Assembly: GCF_004664715.2 (NCBI RefSeq)
Contig: NC_051075.1
Location: 32,632,504 to 32,696,503 of the forward strand
Source: Peromyscus leucopus
Lineage: Eukaryota > Chordata > Mammalia > Rodentia > Cricetidae
DNA: 64,000 nucleotides
Direction: 5' to 3'
The position numbers and the translations under genes are program-made. Shown here in pieces: positions 1 to 10,954 of this stretch. The notes under the pieces were generated by a model that saw only the letters and a program-made list of their open reading frames with translations, did no database searches and was not told the origin of the DNA. The first letter of the stretch is position 1. The number at the start of each line of letters is the position of its first letter.

Positions 1-211
1 CTTGCCCTCCCATTTATGTTCTTTGGCTGTTTAAAAATAGGGTTATTTGTTTTCTTGCTAGTTGTTTGAAGTCCCTATCAAAGTTGGAAATTAATCCTTT
101 ATTAGCATTATGGTTTGAGAATATTCAACTCATTTCACACGTTCTCTCTTTACTTTGTTAATCAGTTCCTTTTCTGTGCAGAGGGGTTTTATGGTGATAT
201 TTCATTTGTGC

Positions 212-365
212 TGAAATGTGATTTTTTTTTTGGGGGGGGGTTTCGAGACAGGGTTTCTCTGTGTAGCTTTGCGCCTTTCCTGGAACTCACTTGGTAGCCC
301 AGGCTGGCCTCGAACTCACAGAGATCCGCCTGGCTCTGCCTCCCGAGTGCTGGGATTAAAGGCGT

Positions 366-409
<44 letters not shown>

Positions 410-430
410 CCGGCTTGAAATGTGATTTTT
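212..430 (-). mobile_element. B1 SINE with GCC-repeat expansion and target duplication
   Basis: Antisense B1 flanked by a 15-bp direct repeat TGAAATGTGATTTTT (212-226 and 416-430). The SINE 5' end, normally GCCACCACCGCCCGGC, is replaced by 14 GCC units (368-409). Confidence 0.92.
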
Positions 431-1130
431 ATTTGTATGTTAATCAAGTTGTCTGGAGATCAGAACTAAGAGCAAGCCATTTAGCAGAAGTCCAGCAGTG
501 GTAGCACACGCCCTTAATCTGATCACATGGCAGGCAGACTCTGTGTGTTCAAGAACACAGCCAAGAGGTGACCCGAACCTTTAATCTCAGTACAAACCAT
601 AGAGACCTGGAGGTCTGTATAGACAGGCAGTGGCAAGGAAGTCGTGTGGTTAGGTTTAGAACCAATGAGAAGGCAGAACAGAAAGGCAATAAAAAGACAG
701 GACACCGGAAGAAGGTCTCTCTCTCAGGGGAAAGACGGCAGTAAATGGTAAGATAAGGTAGTCTTAGCTCCTGGCTACTGCTCAATCTCTGGGCTTTTAA
801 CTCTGCATTTGGCTCTGTGTTTCTTATTTAATAAGACCGTTTAGAATTACATCGAAAGGGTTTGGCTTGATTTGGTCTGGTCTGGCACAGGCTCTTGATA
901 CCTAGCCCAGACTGGCCTGTAGCTCCCATGTTGCTCATGCTACCCTAGAGTTCATGGTGATCCTTCTGCCTCAACCTCGAGAGGACTGAGATTATGGGTG
1001 TATGTGGAAGCTTTTCAGTCTGATGCATGTTCATATATTTTTGTTTTTGATATCTGTGGTTTTGAGGTCATATTTTAAAAAGCCTCTAAGACTTTAAATT
1101 TTTTAAACAATTTTATTTGATCTGTATGAG
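431..1130. other. Upstream repeat-derived DNA, family not assigned
   Basis: No gene evidence. The stretch 480-850 has the look of a rodent SINE/LTR composite (it includes 'accaatgagaaggcag' and an AATAAAAAG run), but I could not place it in a named family. Confidence 0.4.
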
Positions 1131-1136
1131 CGTTTT

Positions 1137-1322
1137 ACCTTCGTATATGCCTATGCACTGTGTGTGTGTGTTTGGTGCTTGTGGAGGCCAGAAGAGAACA
1201 TCAGATCCCCTGGAACTGGAGTTATAGATGGTTGTCATATGGGTGCTGGGAACTGAACCCAGGTCCTTTGCAAGAACAAATGCTCTTAAACCCCTAGCCA
1301 GCTCTCCAGCTCTCCAGCCCCA
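1137..1322 (-). mobile_element. B2/B3-type SINE, antisense, diverged
   Basis: Contains 'ggtgctgggaactgaaccca' and ends in 'ctctccagcccc', the reverse of the B2/B3 head. Confidence 0.7.
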
Positions 1323-1334
1323 CTTTCATGAGAT

Positions 1335-1640
1335 TTTTCTCATGAAAATTTGGAAATGGCTGAGCTTAGAAAAATCATGCTAAGTAAAATAAGTCAGGCT
1401 GAAAAAGGAAAATACTGCATGATCTCACACTGAAGGAAAAACAAAATAAAACAAAACAGAAACAAAAACCCCAAAGATGTAATAATAGAGAATAAAATAG
1501 ACAGGGTGAGGTTGGGAGTTAGAAAAACCGTGGTTATAGGACTAAAAATAGAAATAACTGATACACATCATGAATAAATGTAGGTAGCTAATGTCCAACA
1601 GGAAGACTGTAGTTAGTAGTACTATGTTAATAGTCTATTA
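1335..1640 (+). mobile_element. Probable ancient L1 3' UTR fragment
   Basis: Has 'taagtaaaataagtcaggct' followed by 'atactgcatgatctcacact', the pattern of old mammalian L1 3' ends. Diverged and without coding potential. Confidence 0.45.
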
Positions 1641-1789
1641 AAAATTATTTGAGATTCCTGTTGAATGAATATGCTTCAGCTGCTTCTGCCCCATCCATGT
1701 GAGATCATGGATGGGTTAATTTGCCATAGAACCACTTTATTATCTATGAATCCCATAATATGCTAGAATAAGAAGGGAGGGTTGTAGAT

Positions 1790-2180
1790 GGAAGTTTCTC
1801 CGGTCCTGCCTGGCCCCAAGGTCCCATAGCCACTTATAAAATAATTACTCAAAGTCTTATATTAATTATAAACTGTATAGCCTATGGCTTCAGATTCTTG
1901 CTAGCTAGCTCTTTCATCTTAAATTAACCCATTCCTATTCATCTATATGTTGCCACATGGCTGTAGCATTACCGGTCTGCTGGCATATTATTGCTCCTTC
2001 AGCAGCGGCTGGTGTCTCCCCCAACTTTGCTCTTCTCTTTGTATCTCTGATTGGATTTCCCACCTGGCTGTAAGCTTTCTTGCCATAGGCCAAAACAGCT
2101 TTATTTATTATCCGATGGGAGCCTCACATATTCACAGCATACAGAAAGACATCCCACAGCACTTCCCCTTTTCTGTCTAA
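1790..2180 (+). mobile_element. LTR-like repeat copy 1 (ERV-derived, family not named)
   Basis: Shares an ordered series of blocks with 2655-3190, 3205-3590 and 56640-57065: 'cttatattaattataaactg', 'taaattaacccattcctatt', 'tgccacatggct', and the end 'cccacagcacttcccctttt'. The most diverged copy. No coding capacity. Confidence 0.6.
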
Positions 2181-2654
2181 TCAAAAATGAAGGTTTTAAC
2201 TTTAACACAGTAAAATTATATATAACAAAAACAGTTATCAAGCAAGAATTACAGTTACAATATCTAGTCTATTTGTATTTGGCAAAATTAAAGAAATATT
2301 ATCTATCCTATTTTTGTGAGTCTAAAGTTTATATCTAATGTATTTTTATCATGACTAAGGAAGATTATAATTATAACTATCTAGTCTGGGGGCCAGATAA
2401 TTGATAAATCCACAGAAGTCTGGTTAAGGAGTATTAGGGAAATTTATTAGGGTAAATTGTGGAAATACACTCATGAATACAGAATACAGGAGACAGCTGA
2501 AATCATCCTCTGATCTGACTGGAGTGAATCCACTTGGCAGTCCGACCACATCAGACAGAAGGGAGAAGGGACTCCCTTACGTTTTAAGAGGTCAGAACTG
2601 CAAGAAGCACTGCCTCCTTAAGGGCCTATAGCCCAAGGTCATGGGCAGAGCAAA

Positions 2655-3190
2655 TACCACTACAGGGGTGAAGCTGGAGTTTTCCTGGTCCTGCCTGGCC
2701 CACCACGGTCAGGACAAATCTCTGTCACCCGACAGTCCCGCAGCTGCTCAGACCCAACCAAGTAAACACAGAGACTTATATTGCTTACAAACTGTATGGC
2801 CACAGCAGGCTTCTTGTTATCTAGTTCTTCTACCTTAAATTAACCCATTTCTTTTTTTTTTTTTTTTTTTTTTTTTGGTTTTTTCGAGACAGGGTTTCTC
2901 TGTGTAGCTTTGCGCCTTTCCTGGAACTCACTTGGTAGACCAGGCTGGCCTCGAACTCACAGAGATCCGCCTGGCTCTGCCTCCCGAGTGCTGGGATTAA
3001 AGGCGTGCGCCACCACCGCCCGGCTAAATTAACCCATTTCTATTAGTCTATAAGTTGCCACATGGCTTGTGGCTTACCGGTATCTTTACATGTTGCTTGT
3101 CATGGTGGCGGCTGGCAGTGTCTCTCTGCCTCAGCCTTCCACTTCCCAGAATTCTCCTCTCTTCTTGTGCTGCCTATGTAGCTGGAGAAT
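2655..3190 (+). mobile_element. LTR-like repeat copy 2, split by a B1
   Basis: Begins near 'tttcctggtcctgcctggcc' and continues on both sides of the B1 at 2852-3024. Same family and orientation as its neighbours. Confidence 0.65.
2852..3024 (-). mobile_element. B1 SINE inserted in an LTR fragment
   Basis: Antisense B1 with a T-rich end. A 17-bp duplication TAAATTAACCCATTTCT flanks it (2835-2851 and 3025-3041), so the B1 is younger than the LTR. Confidence 0.93.
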
Positions 3191-3204
3191 TTCTCTCCAG
3201 CTCC

Positions 3205-3590
3205 TTCCAAGTCCGGCCAGTCCCGGAGCCCACTTATAAAATAAACACACAGACTCTTACATTATTTAAACTACTTGGCCATTAGCTCAGGCCTATCATT
3301 GTCTAGCTCTTACTCTTATATTTAGCCCATTTCTATTAATCTATACTTTGCCACATGGCTCATGGCTTATTGGTACCTTACATCTTCCTTGTCCTGGCAG
3401 CGGCTCCAGGCAGTCTCTTTCTTCCCTTCCTGTTTCCTCAGTTCTCCTCTCTGTTAGTCCCGCCTATACTTCCTGCTTGGCCACTGGCCAATCAGTGTTT
3501 TATTTATTAACTAATCAGAGCAACACATTTCACATACAGAACATCCCACAGCACAGGGGTGTCTTCCTGGATGCTAATATTACAGGACAA
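3205..3590 (+). mobile_element. LTR-like repeat copy 3
   Basis: The most complete 3' half: it has 'ggccactggccaatcagtgt' (CCAAT box), TTTATTTATTA and 'catcccacagca'. Directly follows copy 2 in the same orientation. Confidence 0.65.
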
Positions 3591-3644
3591 TGCCACCATA
3601 GCTGGGCAGTGCTATGTTTTGAAAAGCATAAAAAAGAAACCTTG

Positions 3645-3800
3645 AGCCAGTCGGTGGTGGTGTATGCCTTTAATCCCAACACTCAGAGGCAGAGAGTTAG
3701 GTGCATCTCTGTGAGTTCGAGGTCAGCCTGGTCTACAGAGTTCCAGGACAGCCAAGGCCACACAGAGAAACTATGTCTTGAAAAATCAAAAAAGAAAGAG
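3645..3800 (+). mobile_element. B1 SINE
   Basis: Sense B1, diverged ('cctttaatcccaacactcag'), ending in an A-rich tail with AAAGAAAGAG. Confidence 0.85.
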
Positions 3801-4381
3801 ATAGAGAGAAAAAAAAAGAAACTTTGTATTGAATAGTCCAGAAAGAACCATTTTGCTCTTTTACCAGTCTAGATCTTAGAAAGAAGTAGATAGAACACCA
3901 AAATCAGAATTTGAGAAGTTACTTTTGCAAAGGTGGACTTTAGGGAAACCTGAGGTCTGGAAGGAGCACCAACTGATGTGGAGAAAGACACATTCATCAG
4001 ACCTGAGACCCCTAAACAGAGAAGGAGAAATGAATTCCCACTTTACTCCTCCATGCCTTTCAGTGAAGGACAACTGGCTGGATCCAACAGGAGCGAGGGA
4101 GCAAGGGAGTTCACTGATAGAGTATGTAAGGGTCAGTCTCCAGAGAATGGAGCAGGCTGGCATAGAATTGATCAGGAGGAGGAAACGTATTATGGTAATA
4201 AATAACCTCTTTCCTCTTTAGATCTTCTCAGTTTCCACAATCATTTGACATTAAACACAGTATTATAGATACCACTAGACTATAAACCACAGTATTTGGT
4301 CTAATACTTTTTTCTTTGGAGTGCTTATAATTAGGATATATAATTTTATAATTTATTTTAAGGTAAATTATGGCTCAATCT

Positions 4382-4397
4382 TTTTCTTTTTCTTTTT

Positions 4398-4430
<33 letters not shown>

Positions 4431-4574
4431 GTTTTCGAGACAGGGTTTCTCTGTATAGCTTTGCACCTTTTCTGGAACTCACTCTGTAGACCAGGCCGGC
4501 CTCGAACTCACAGAGATCCGCCTGCCTCTGCCTCCCGAGTGCTGGGATTAAAGGCGTGCGCCACCACCGCCTGG
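4382..4574 (-). mobile_element. B1 SINE with target duplication
   Basis: Antisense, long poly-T end (over 30 T). Flanking GGCTCAATCT at 4372-4381 and 4575-4584. Confidence 0.92.
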
Positions 4575-5202
4575 CGGCTCAATCTGTTTTTTAAAGTGGT
4601 TTATGTGGTTTTCTTTTTGTTGCTGCTGCTGCTGTTTTGCGTCTTGTGCAGCCTAGGCTCACCTCAAACTCATGCAGTTGAACATTACCTCGAAGTCCTG
4701 ATTCTTCTGCCGCTACCCGCCAAGTGTGATTATAGGCATGCATCACGATGCCTGAGTAATTTATGTTGTCAGTGGTGAGGAACACATTTTAGACTAATTA
4801 TAATGAGTGTTTTAGACACTTAAGAGCTCTAACACTGTGAATTATTGGGAGTTTGGGGAAAACAGTGAGAAGGTTGGTGTGGCTGTTAAATACTGCCCTC
4901 GTTTGGCCTCCATAGGAACTGCAAGCCTGTGATCCACATGTATACCTGCAGGCAAACGGACGTGTAAAATAAATACATCTTAATATAGTGCCCTCTCTTC
5001 ATTGCTCCTCCAGATGGTAAACACTTAGAAGCTGCTGATTTTTAGAGACTCCAAAACTGCCCAATGAAGAGGCAAAGGGAAAGGTGTGATCATTCAATGG
5101 AAATGCAATGCAGAATGTGGGAGGAATTGGTTATTTGGGCACAGAGGCGCAGTCAAGGTAATTTATAGCTAACAGAGTAATAGCCATCTTAAAAAAAATT
5201 CT

Positions 5203-5345
5203 GGCCGGGCGGTGGTGGCACACGCCTTTAATCCCAGCACTCGGGAGGCAGAGGCAGGCAGATCTCTGTGAGTTCGAGACCAGCCTGGTCTACAGAGCGA
5301 GATCCAGGAAAGGAGCAAAGCTACTGGAAAACAACCTAAAAAAAA
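5203..5345 (+). mobile_element. B1 SINE
   Basis: Sense, near-consensus head 'ggccgggcggtggtggcaca' and an A-rich tail. Confidence 0.92.
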
Positions 5346-5462
5346 TTGTTTTTCTGGAGTCTGATTCTAGAGAGAGAAGGACTTAAACCCAGTTGTGACT
5401 TTATTGAACTCCAGTCAGGAGACTGGTGAGTGATAAGTAAACATGTGCTCGCTCAGTTGTTA

Positions 5463-5665
5463 GTCGTCGTCTTCTTTTCCTCCTTCTCCTCCTCCTCTTC
5501 CACCTCCTCTTCTACTTTTTGGTTTTTCGAGACAGGGTCTCTCTGTGTAGCTTTGCTCCTTTCCTTGATCTCACTCTGTAGCCCAGGCTGGCCTCGAACT
5601 CACAGAGATCCGCCTGGCTCTGCCTCCCGAGTGCTGGGATTAAAGGCGTGCGCCACCACCGCCCG
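5463..5665 (-). mobile_element. B1 SINE with CTC/TTC-rich tail
   Basis: Antisense B1. The tail has become a pyrimidine microsatellite (about 5463-5515). CAGTTGTTA flanks both sides (5454-5462 and 5666-5674). Confidence 0.9.
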
Positions 5666-5989
5666 GCAGTTGTTACAGTCTTACTCGGAGAAGCCAGGAC
5701 TTTAAAAAGATACTTAAAGGTGAGGACTAGAGTATATACAACCGAAGAGGGCTGCTAAGGTCGTCAACACAGAGCCGCCTCTCTCTGCCCAGAGGAGAGC
5801 CTCAAACTCCCAAGCCCATGAGGTTTCTAAGCAGATTCAGAATACTTGAGTCAATGACCATAGTGTCTTGACGTTCGGAGGTTTTAGGCTGAATTTCTGG
5901 CCGTTTCCTGATAAATTTTTATGGGTAAAGGTGGAGCAGTTAGGAAAAGAATGACGACGGTATGTCAGGGGTTTTCTTGGAGGCTGAAC

Positions 5990-6690
5990 TTGCGCAGCGC
6001 ACACGGGAGGTTTTTGGAAACGCAGACTGCAGCGAGAGCCAACCGCGGCCGGAGACCACGGAGGGCGGGGCCTAGGCGGCGAGCACCACGTGACCGCTGC
6101 GCCTCCCGGAGTCGCCGGCGCATGCGCCGTGTGTCCCCCGACGAGGCGGCGGCGGCGGCGGCGCTGGTGGCGGCGGTGGCTGAGGGAGCTGCGTGGAGCG
6201 AGGCGTTGGGCGTCCCATCTTCGGCGAGGTTGGCCCGGGCTACGGCTCATGGCAGCGAGCGGCGTCCATCGTTGAGGTAGCTGTGGAGGACGGGCGGGCG
6301 CCTCATGGAGCGGGTGGCGGGGGAGGCGCCCGGGAAGGGAAGGGCCTGCGGCGCCCCAGGCCGCACCGGGCCGCGGCCTCGCCTGCTCGTCCGCCTCGAG
6401 GCCTGGCGCCGGGCTGGCTGCGCGTTGCCGGGATTCCCGGTCCCACCTGTTGGGAAGAGCCGGGCTGGGGTGGGCGCCCGCGGGCGGGCGGGAGGGCGGG
6501 TGCTTCTCCCGAGGGCTGCGGCGGGAGGGCGGGGAGCGAGCCTCCGCCTGCATTGGCGAGCCCGCTCGCCGTGGGGGCTGCACCCCGTGTTTCCCGGGAC
6601 CCGCGGCCCCGCGTGGCCCGCACGACGGGAAGTAGAGAGGCTCTTGAGGGCCAGGACATGGGTCACTGAGAAACCGAGACCGTAGGCCAG
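5990..6690. promoter_or_regulatory. CpG-island promoter of PRPF39
   Basis: A dense CpG block in otherwise AT-rich DNA. It contains a GC box (6063-6070), an E-box CACGTG (6087-6092, in the context ACCACGTGAC, a USF/MITF-TFE type site) and a perfect 12-bp palindrome GGCGCATGCGCC (6117-6128) that fits the NRF1 consensus. There is no TATA box. This is the usual architecture of a broad, constitutive housekeeping promoter. Its downstream half extends into intron 1. Confidence 0.85.
6130..6276 (+). other. PRPF39: PRPF39 noncoding exon 1 (5' UTR), approximate 5' end
   Basis: A CpG-rich segment ends in a consensus-like donor (GAG then GTAGCT at 6277), followed about 4.6 kb later by the exon 2 acceptor at 10925. 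It contains a GGC-rich run at about 6143-6180. It also holds a complete 8-codon upstream ORF at 6249-6275 (MAASGVHR, stop TGA) that ends one base before the splice site. The 5' boundary is a guess from the promoter motifs; the donor is inferred from sequence alone. Confidence 0.7.
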
Positions 6691-7425
6691 CGGTTTGGGG
6701 GTGGGGGGTGGGGGGATGCGGCAGAAGGACGGACGGACATGTGAAAGAGCCTATGTGAAAAGACACGTGAAAGAACCCTTTTTAAACAACCTGCGTCTAT
6801 CGATTTTTTTGCCTCTCGTGATCAGGAGCCCGCAGTCTCTTAGTTAATAAATACTCCTCCTGGGAGCTCACAGTACCGTGGAAGGTATTAGTGGTGATGC
6901 AGCGATGATACTGTGTAGCTTTCTGCCGATTCAGATGTCCCTTTTTGGCCTGATACTGATATGGCCTTCTATTCAAGAACTTACACTAGAGAAACCAATG
7001 GAATGTATTCGGAAATGCTTTAAAATTTGCAGCTGCTGGAAACGGGAAGGAGAAAGGGGGACGCTAAGAATGCACGGTGCATACAAGAAGGCTTAGGTTG
7101 GGACTTCAGTGCTTCGGGCGCCGTGGTCGTCTTTTAAGGCTTTGAGAAAAATGAGCAACAGCTGTTAAATCCCTTCCTCCCCCCCCTCATGTTTATAACC
7201 TCTTTCTAGAATTTAAAAATTTGGAACTTACACTGTTCCCTCTGAGGCTTGGTGGCTAGTGCCTTTACCTGCTGAGCCATTTTGCATTTTAAAGACCCAA
7301 TAGTTGGTGCTGTTTGTATCTTAGAGTTGAATTGAGGAAAAAAGATTTTGTGAATCAAGTTATAAAATTCAGATTTGTGCATTTTCAAGGAGAAGCAGAA
7401 TCTTCTGTTAAGTGTTAAGAATCCT

Positions 7426-7592
7426 GCCGGGCGGTGGTGGCGCACGCCTTTAATCCCAGCACTTGGGAAGCAGAGGCAGGTGGATCTCTGCGAGTTCGAG
7501 GCCAGCCTGGTCTATAAATCGAGTTCCAGGAAAGGCGCAAAGCTACACAGAGAAACCCTGTCTGGAAAAAACAAACAAACAAAAACCAAAAA
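7426..7592 (+). mobile_element. B1 SINE in PRPF39 intron 1
   Basis: Sense, full length, with a CAAA-rich tail. Confidence 0.92.
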
Positions 7593-7828
7593 AGAATTCT
7601 GTGTAAGACATAAACTCTGAAGATTATGCAGACATTGTAAATATATAAACAAAGTTCAATTTCTGAGACATAATTGTTTAAAATGAGGAAACAAGGTCTG
7701 TCTGTGAACATCCTACTTAGTCTCTAAAAACCGGTTGCCAAAACCACTTGTTATAATAACCCCTCTTCTTCTAACAGCCACAGATGAGTCATCTGTGGAT
7801 GAGACATGGAGTAATTTGTGGATTGTAA

Positions 7829-7857
7829 AGCTAGCTAGCTAGCTTGCTAGCTAGCTA
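7829..7857. repeat. AGCT-type palindromic microsatellite
   Basis: Seven AGCT/GCTA-phase units interrupted by one TTG. The block is self-complementary. Confidence 0.9.
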
Positions 7858-8611
7858 ATGACTTAAGTTTATATATATTACTTACGTGGTTTATGGTAAC
7901 AATCAATGATATATAGTGTTTTATGTGCTTCCATGGGCATATAAAAAAGATGCTAAGTCAAATGCACTGTGTTTAATGAGTTTTCATCATTTAAGTCATT
8001 TTCTAAAATTCCTTTTAATTTTTAAAATAGCATGCTGATTGTTAGGCAAGTGTTTAATAGGCCCCAAATAAAATGAATATTGAATTTACAGTATAGAGGG
8101 ATTGTGTTTCCATGTAATATATACTTAGTTTTTTTACCTTATATATTTGAGTCTGCAATCCCTATCGTTTTATAAGAAAATGTCATAGCATATGAAAGTA
8201 TGCTTAGTAAACCATTAATGTGGTGAGTTGTAGGAATGAAGAGTTTTGTTAGTCTAAGGAATAACATATTGCCAAGTTAGGGCTGGATATGTCATCTGTT
8301 CAAAGGTTTCTAGGGATACAAAGCTCCCTTCTCCCTAAATTTAATAATCTAGTAAGATTAGTTATCTGTACTAATAGTACAGCGGTGCAGTATTTTAACT
8401 TTTTTTTACTGCACTCAAAATAGAAGATGTCTATATGAGTTGAATTGTGTGTGTATTTCAGCATATGCCCTTAATGTACGTATATACTCTTTTCTTTTTC
8501 TTACTTTTCCCTCTGTGTGTATGTGTCTAGTGGTATGTGCATGTCAGTGCAGGTGGGTATGGAGGCCAGAAGTGTGGGATACCCCCTGGAGATGGAGTTG
8601 AAGGTAGTCGT

Positions 8612-8768
8612 CCGTGTCCGTCCCCCCCCCCCCCAGGGTTTCTCTGTGTAGCTTTGTGCATTTCCTGGATCTCACTCTGTAGCCCAGGCTGGCCTGGAAC
8701 TCACAAAGATCCGCCTGCCTCTGCCTCCCAAGTGCTGGGATTAAAGGTGCACACCACCACTGCCCAGC
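8612..8768 (-). mobile_element. B1 SINE inserted in a B2/B3-type sequence
   Basis: Antisense B1 with a C-homopolymer (about 8622-8634) at the tail end. AGTTGAAGGTAG is found on both sides (from about 8595 and 8770). The host sequence ('ggtatggaggccagaagtgt') is a B2/B3-like fragment. Confidence 0.88.
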
Positions 8769-9179
8769 CTAGTTGAAGGTAGTTATGAGCAGCCCACCAT
8801 GAAAACAGTAGATGCTATAAATAACTGAGCCACCTCTGCAGCCCAAATACAGGGTCTTCTATATCGCTCAAGCTGGCTGGACTTTATGTAACCCAATCAA
8901 GTCTTCCGAGTACTGAGATTACAGTTGATTATCCTTTTCAGTCAGGGCCTTCCTCTGTTGCCCATTATAGAGCACTTGATCTTACTGCAAGTATTTCACA
9001 AAAGCTGAGATTAGAGGCTTGTGACACTGCACCTGCCTGACTTGGGTGTTTTCTGGCTTTTTTTTTGTTTGCTTTTTTTTTTTTTTTTTTTTTTTTTTCT
9101 GTTGAAAGAAATCAGAAGCTATCTTGAAGCAGTCTTTAGTTTGGAAAAAAAAAACACTGATGTATAGGAGAGAGAGTAA

Positions 9180-9400
9180 TTATTACAATAGCAATATGGA
9201 TGAGAGTGCTTGCTGCTCTTGTAAGGGAACCAAGTTTGATTCCCAGCACCCATGTTGTGTGGCTCACTGCTGACTGACTAAAGTTCCAGGATATTCAGTG
9301 TCCTCTCTGATCTTAGGCACTCATGCACATATGGTACACGAACATTCACTCAGGCGTACACATGTATGTGTAAAAATATGGGCAGATACTGACTAGAAAA
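9180..9400 (+). mobile_element. B2/B3-type SINE, diverged
   Basis: 'gagagtgcttgctgctcttg', then 'gattcccagcacccatgttg'. Confidence 0.65.
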
Positions 9401-9778
9401 AAAAATAAGAATCTGGGGTTATGCTGAATGTTTCTTGAAAAATTCTGTGATATCTAGTGGACAAGAGTTACCTATTCACTATCCCTCTTACATTATCTTT
9501 ACTAATAGAAAACTCATTTTGTCCAAAGCAGCAGTGTACCCAATTCCAGTTAAGGGATTAGAATACTGTAAATGTTGTAAGGCTCTGGGAAAGCTTTTGC
9601 TTTTTCTCATTAAAAAAGGACAGTATACTAGTGTGCTTCTGCTGATCATTTTCTTCCTGATTGAATTTGAACATTTCTTTAATCTATCTATCTATCTATG
9701 ACTTCTGTCTATGAAGTAATCAATAGGGATTAGCCAAGAAAATTAAGTGCCAACATTGACAATTGCAAGCTGCTAACA

Positions 9779-10164
9779 CAGTGCTTCTCAACCCTCCTAA
9801 TTCTGTGACCCTTTAATACCGTTCTTCATGTTGTGGTGACTCCCGTCCATAAATTTTTTTTTTTTTTTTTTTTGCTACTTCAAAACTGATTTTGCTACTG
9901 TTAAGAATTGTAATGTAGGGCTGAAGAGATGGCTCAGTGGTTAAGAGCACTGGCTGTGTATTCCCAGCAACCACATGGTGGCTCACAACCATTTATAATG
10001 GGATCTGAAGCTCTCTCTGGCATACATGGCGGAGTACTCATACCAAAAAAAAATACATAAACAAAGAATCGTAATGTAAATATCTATGTTTTCAAATAGA
10101 TAACCCCTGTGAAAGGGTCATTCAACCCCCAAAGGGGTCCCAACCCACAGGATGAAAACCACTG
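9779..10164 (+). mobile_element. URR1-like hAT DNA transposon with nested B2
   Basis: Ends CAGTGCTTCTCAACC...AACCACTG are near-inverted terminal repeats. The flanks TGCTAACA (9771-9778) and TACTAACA (10165-10172) match at 7 of 8 bases, the 8-bp duplication expected of hAT elements. Interrupted by a B2 at about 9917-10070. Nonautonomous, no ORF. Confidence 0.8.
9917..10070 (+). mobile_element. B2 SINE nested in the hAT element
   Basis: 'agagatggctcagtggttaa' head, A-rich end. AATTGTAATGTA / AATCGTAATGTA flank it as target duplication. Confidence 0.88.
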
Positions 10165-10617
10165 TACTAACACAATGCCAGCTTCTTGGTGGCATGATGA
10201 AATATCATGTGAGCAAATAAATTTCTTGTAGATGTGTACAGAGTATGGTCTTTAGGACCATATGTGTCTGAGCATAGCTATGAATGAGAATAGTAGTCTA
10301 ACAAAATAGACTTACTTAAAACATTGCATGAGTTAAATTTGCGGGGGGAGGGAGAGTTTAACTCAGTTGCAGAGTTCTCATTATCTTTGTAGATGATAAT
10401 GGTATGTTACAGTATCAAAAGGTTGGGTACACCTGAACTATTGCCAGGTATTTCTGGCCTTGTAGCACGTGCTTGTAATCCCAGGTACTTGGGAGACTGA
10501 CAGGAGGATTGATAGATATTATCAATAGAATTTCTGTTATTTGTAGACAAATAAATCAATAAAATGTGCTAATTTTCCTATCTATATTTGTAGTAGGCAG
10601 ACAGGGCTTTAAAAAGT

Positions 10618-10850
10618 GTGGAGTTGGAGACCTGGGTCAGTGTTTGAGAGCACTTGCTGCTTTCACAGAAGATCCAGATTCAGTACCTAGCCCCCACATG
10701 GTGTCTCATACCATTCGTAATTCTAGTTCCAGGGCATCCAGCATTGTCTTCTGACCTTGGGGATTAGGCATGTACATGGTGCACATACATGCATGCAGGC
10801 AAAGCATTCGTGTGCATAAAATGAAAAAATAAATCTACAGAAAAAAAGGT
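10618..10850 (+). mobile_element. B2/B3-type SINE, old
   Basis: 'gttggagacctgggtcagtg', then 'catggtgtctcataccattc' and an AATAAATC end. Confidence 0.7.
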
Positions 10851-10954
10851 TTGATCATGACAAATAAGTTCAATAGCATTTGGAATCTGTTTCTCTTTTG
10901 TGTGTGTGTGTGTGTGTTTCTGCAGATCATTAACTGAAGACCAAATAAGTAGCT

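Noticed and set aside
218..418. Recurrent peptides of the [27 protein letters not shown] type at many sites
   Set aside because: These are translations of antisense B1 SINEs, not a protein family.
5837..6766. 309-codon open frame on the minus strand across the PRPF39 CpG island
   Set aside because: Low-complexity Pro/Arg/Ala composition typical of stop-poor GC-rich DNA; no domain, and several other frames are open in the same block.
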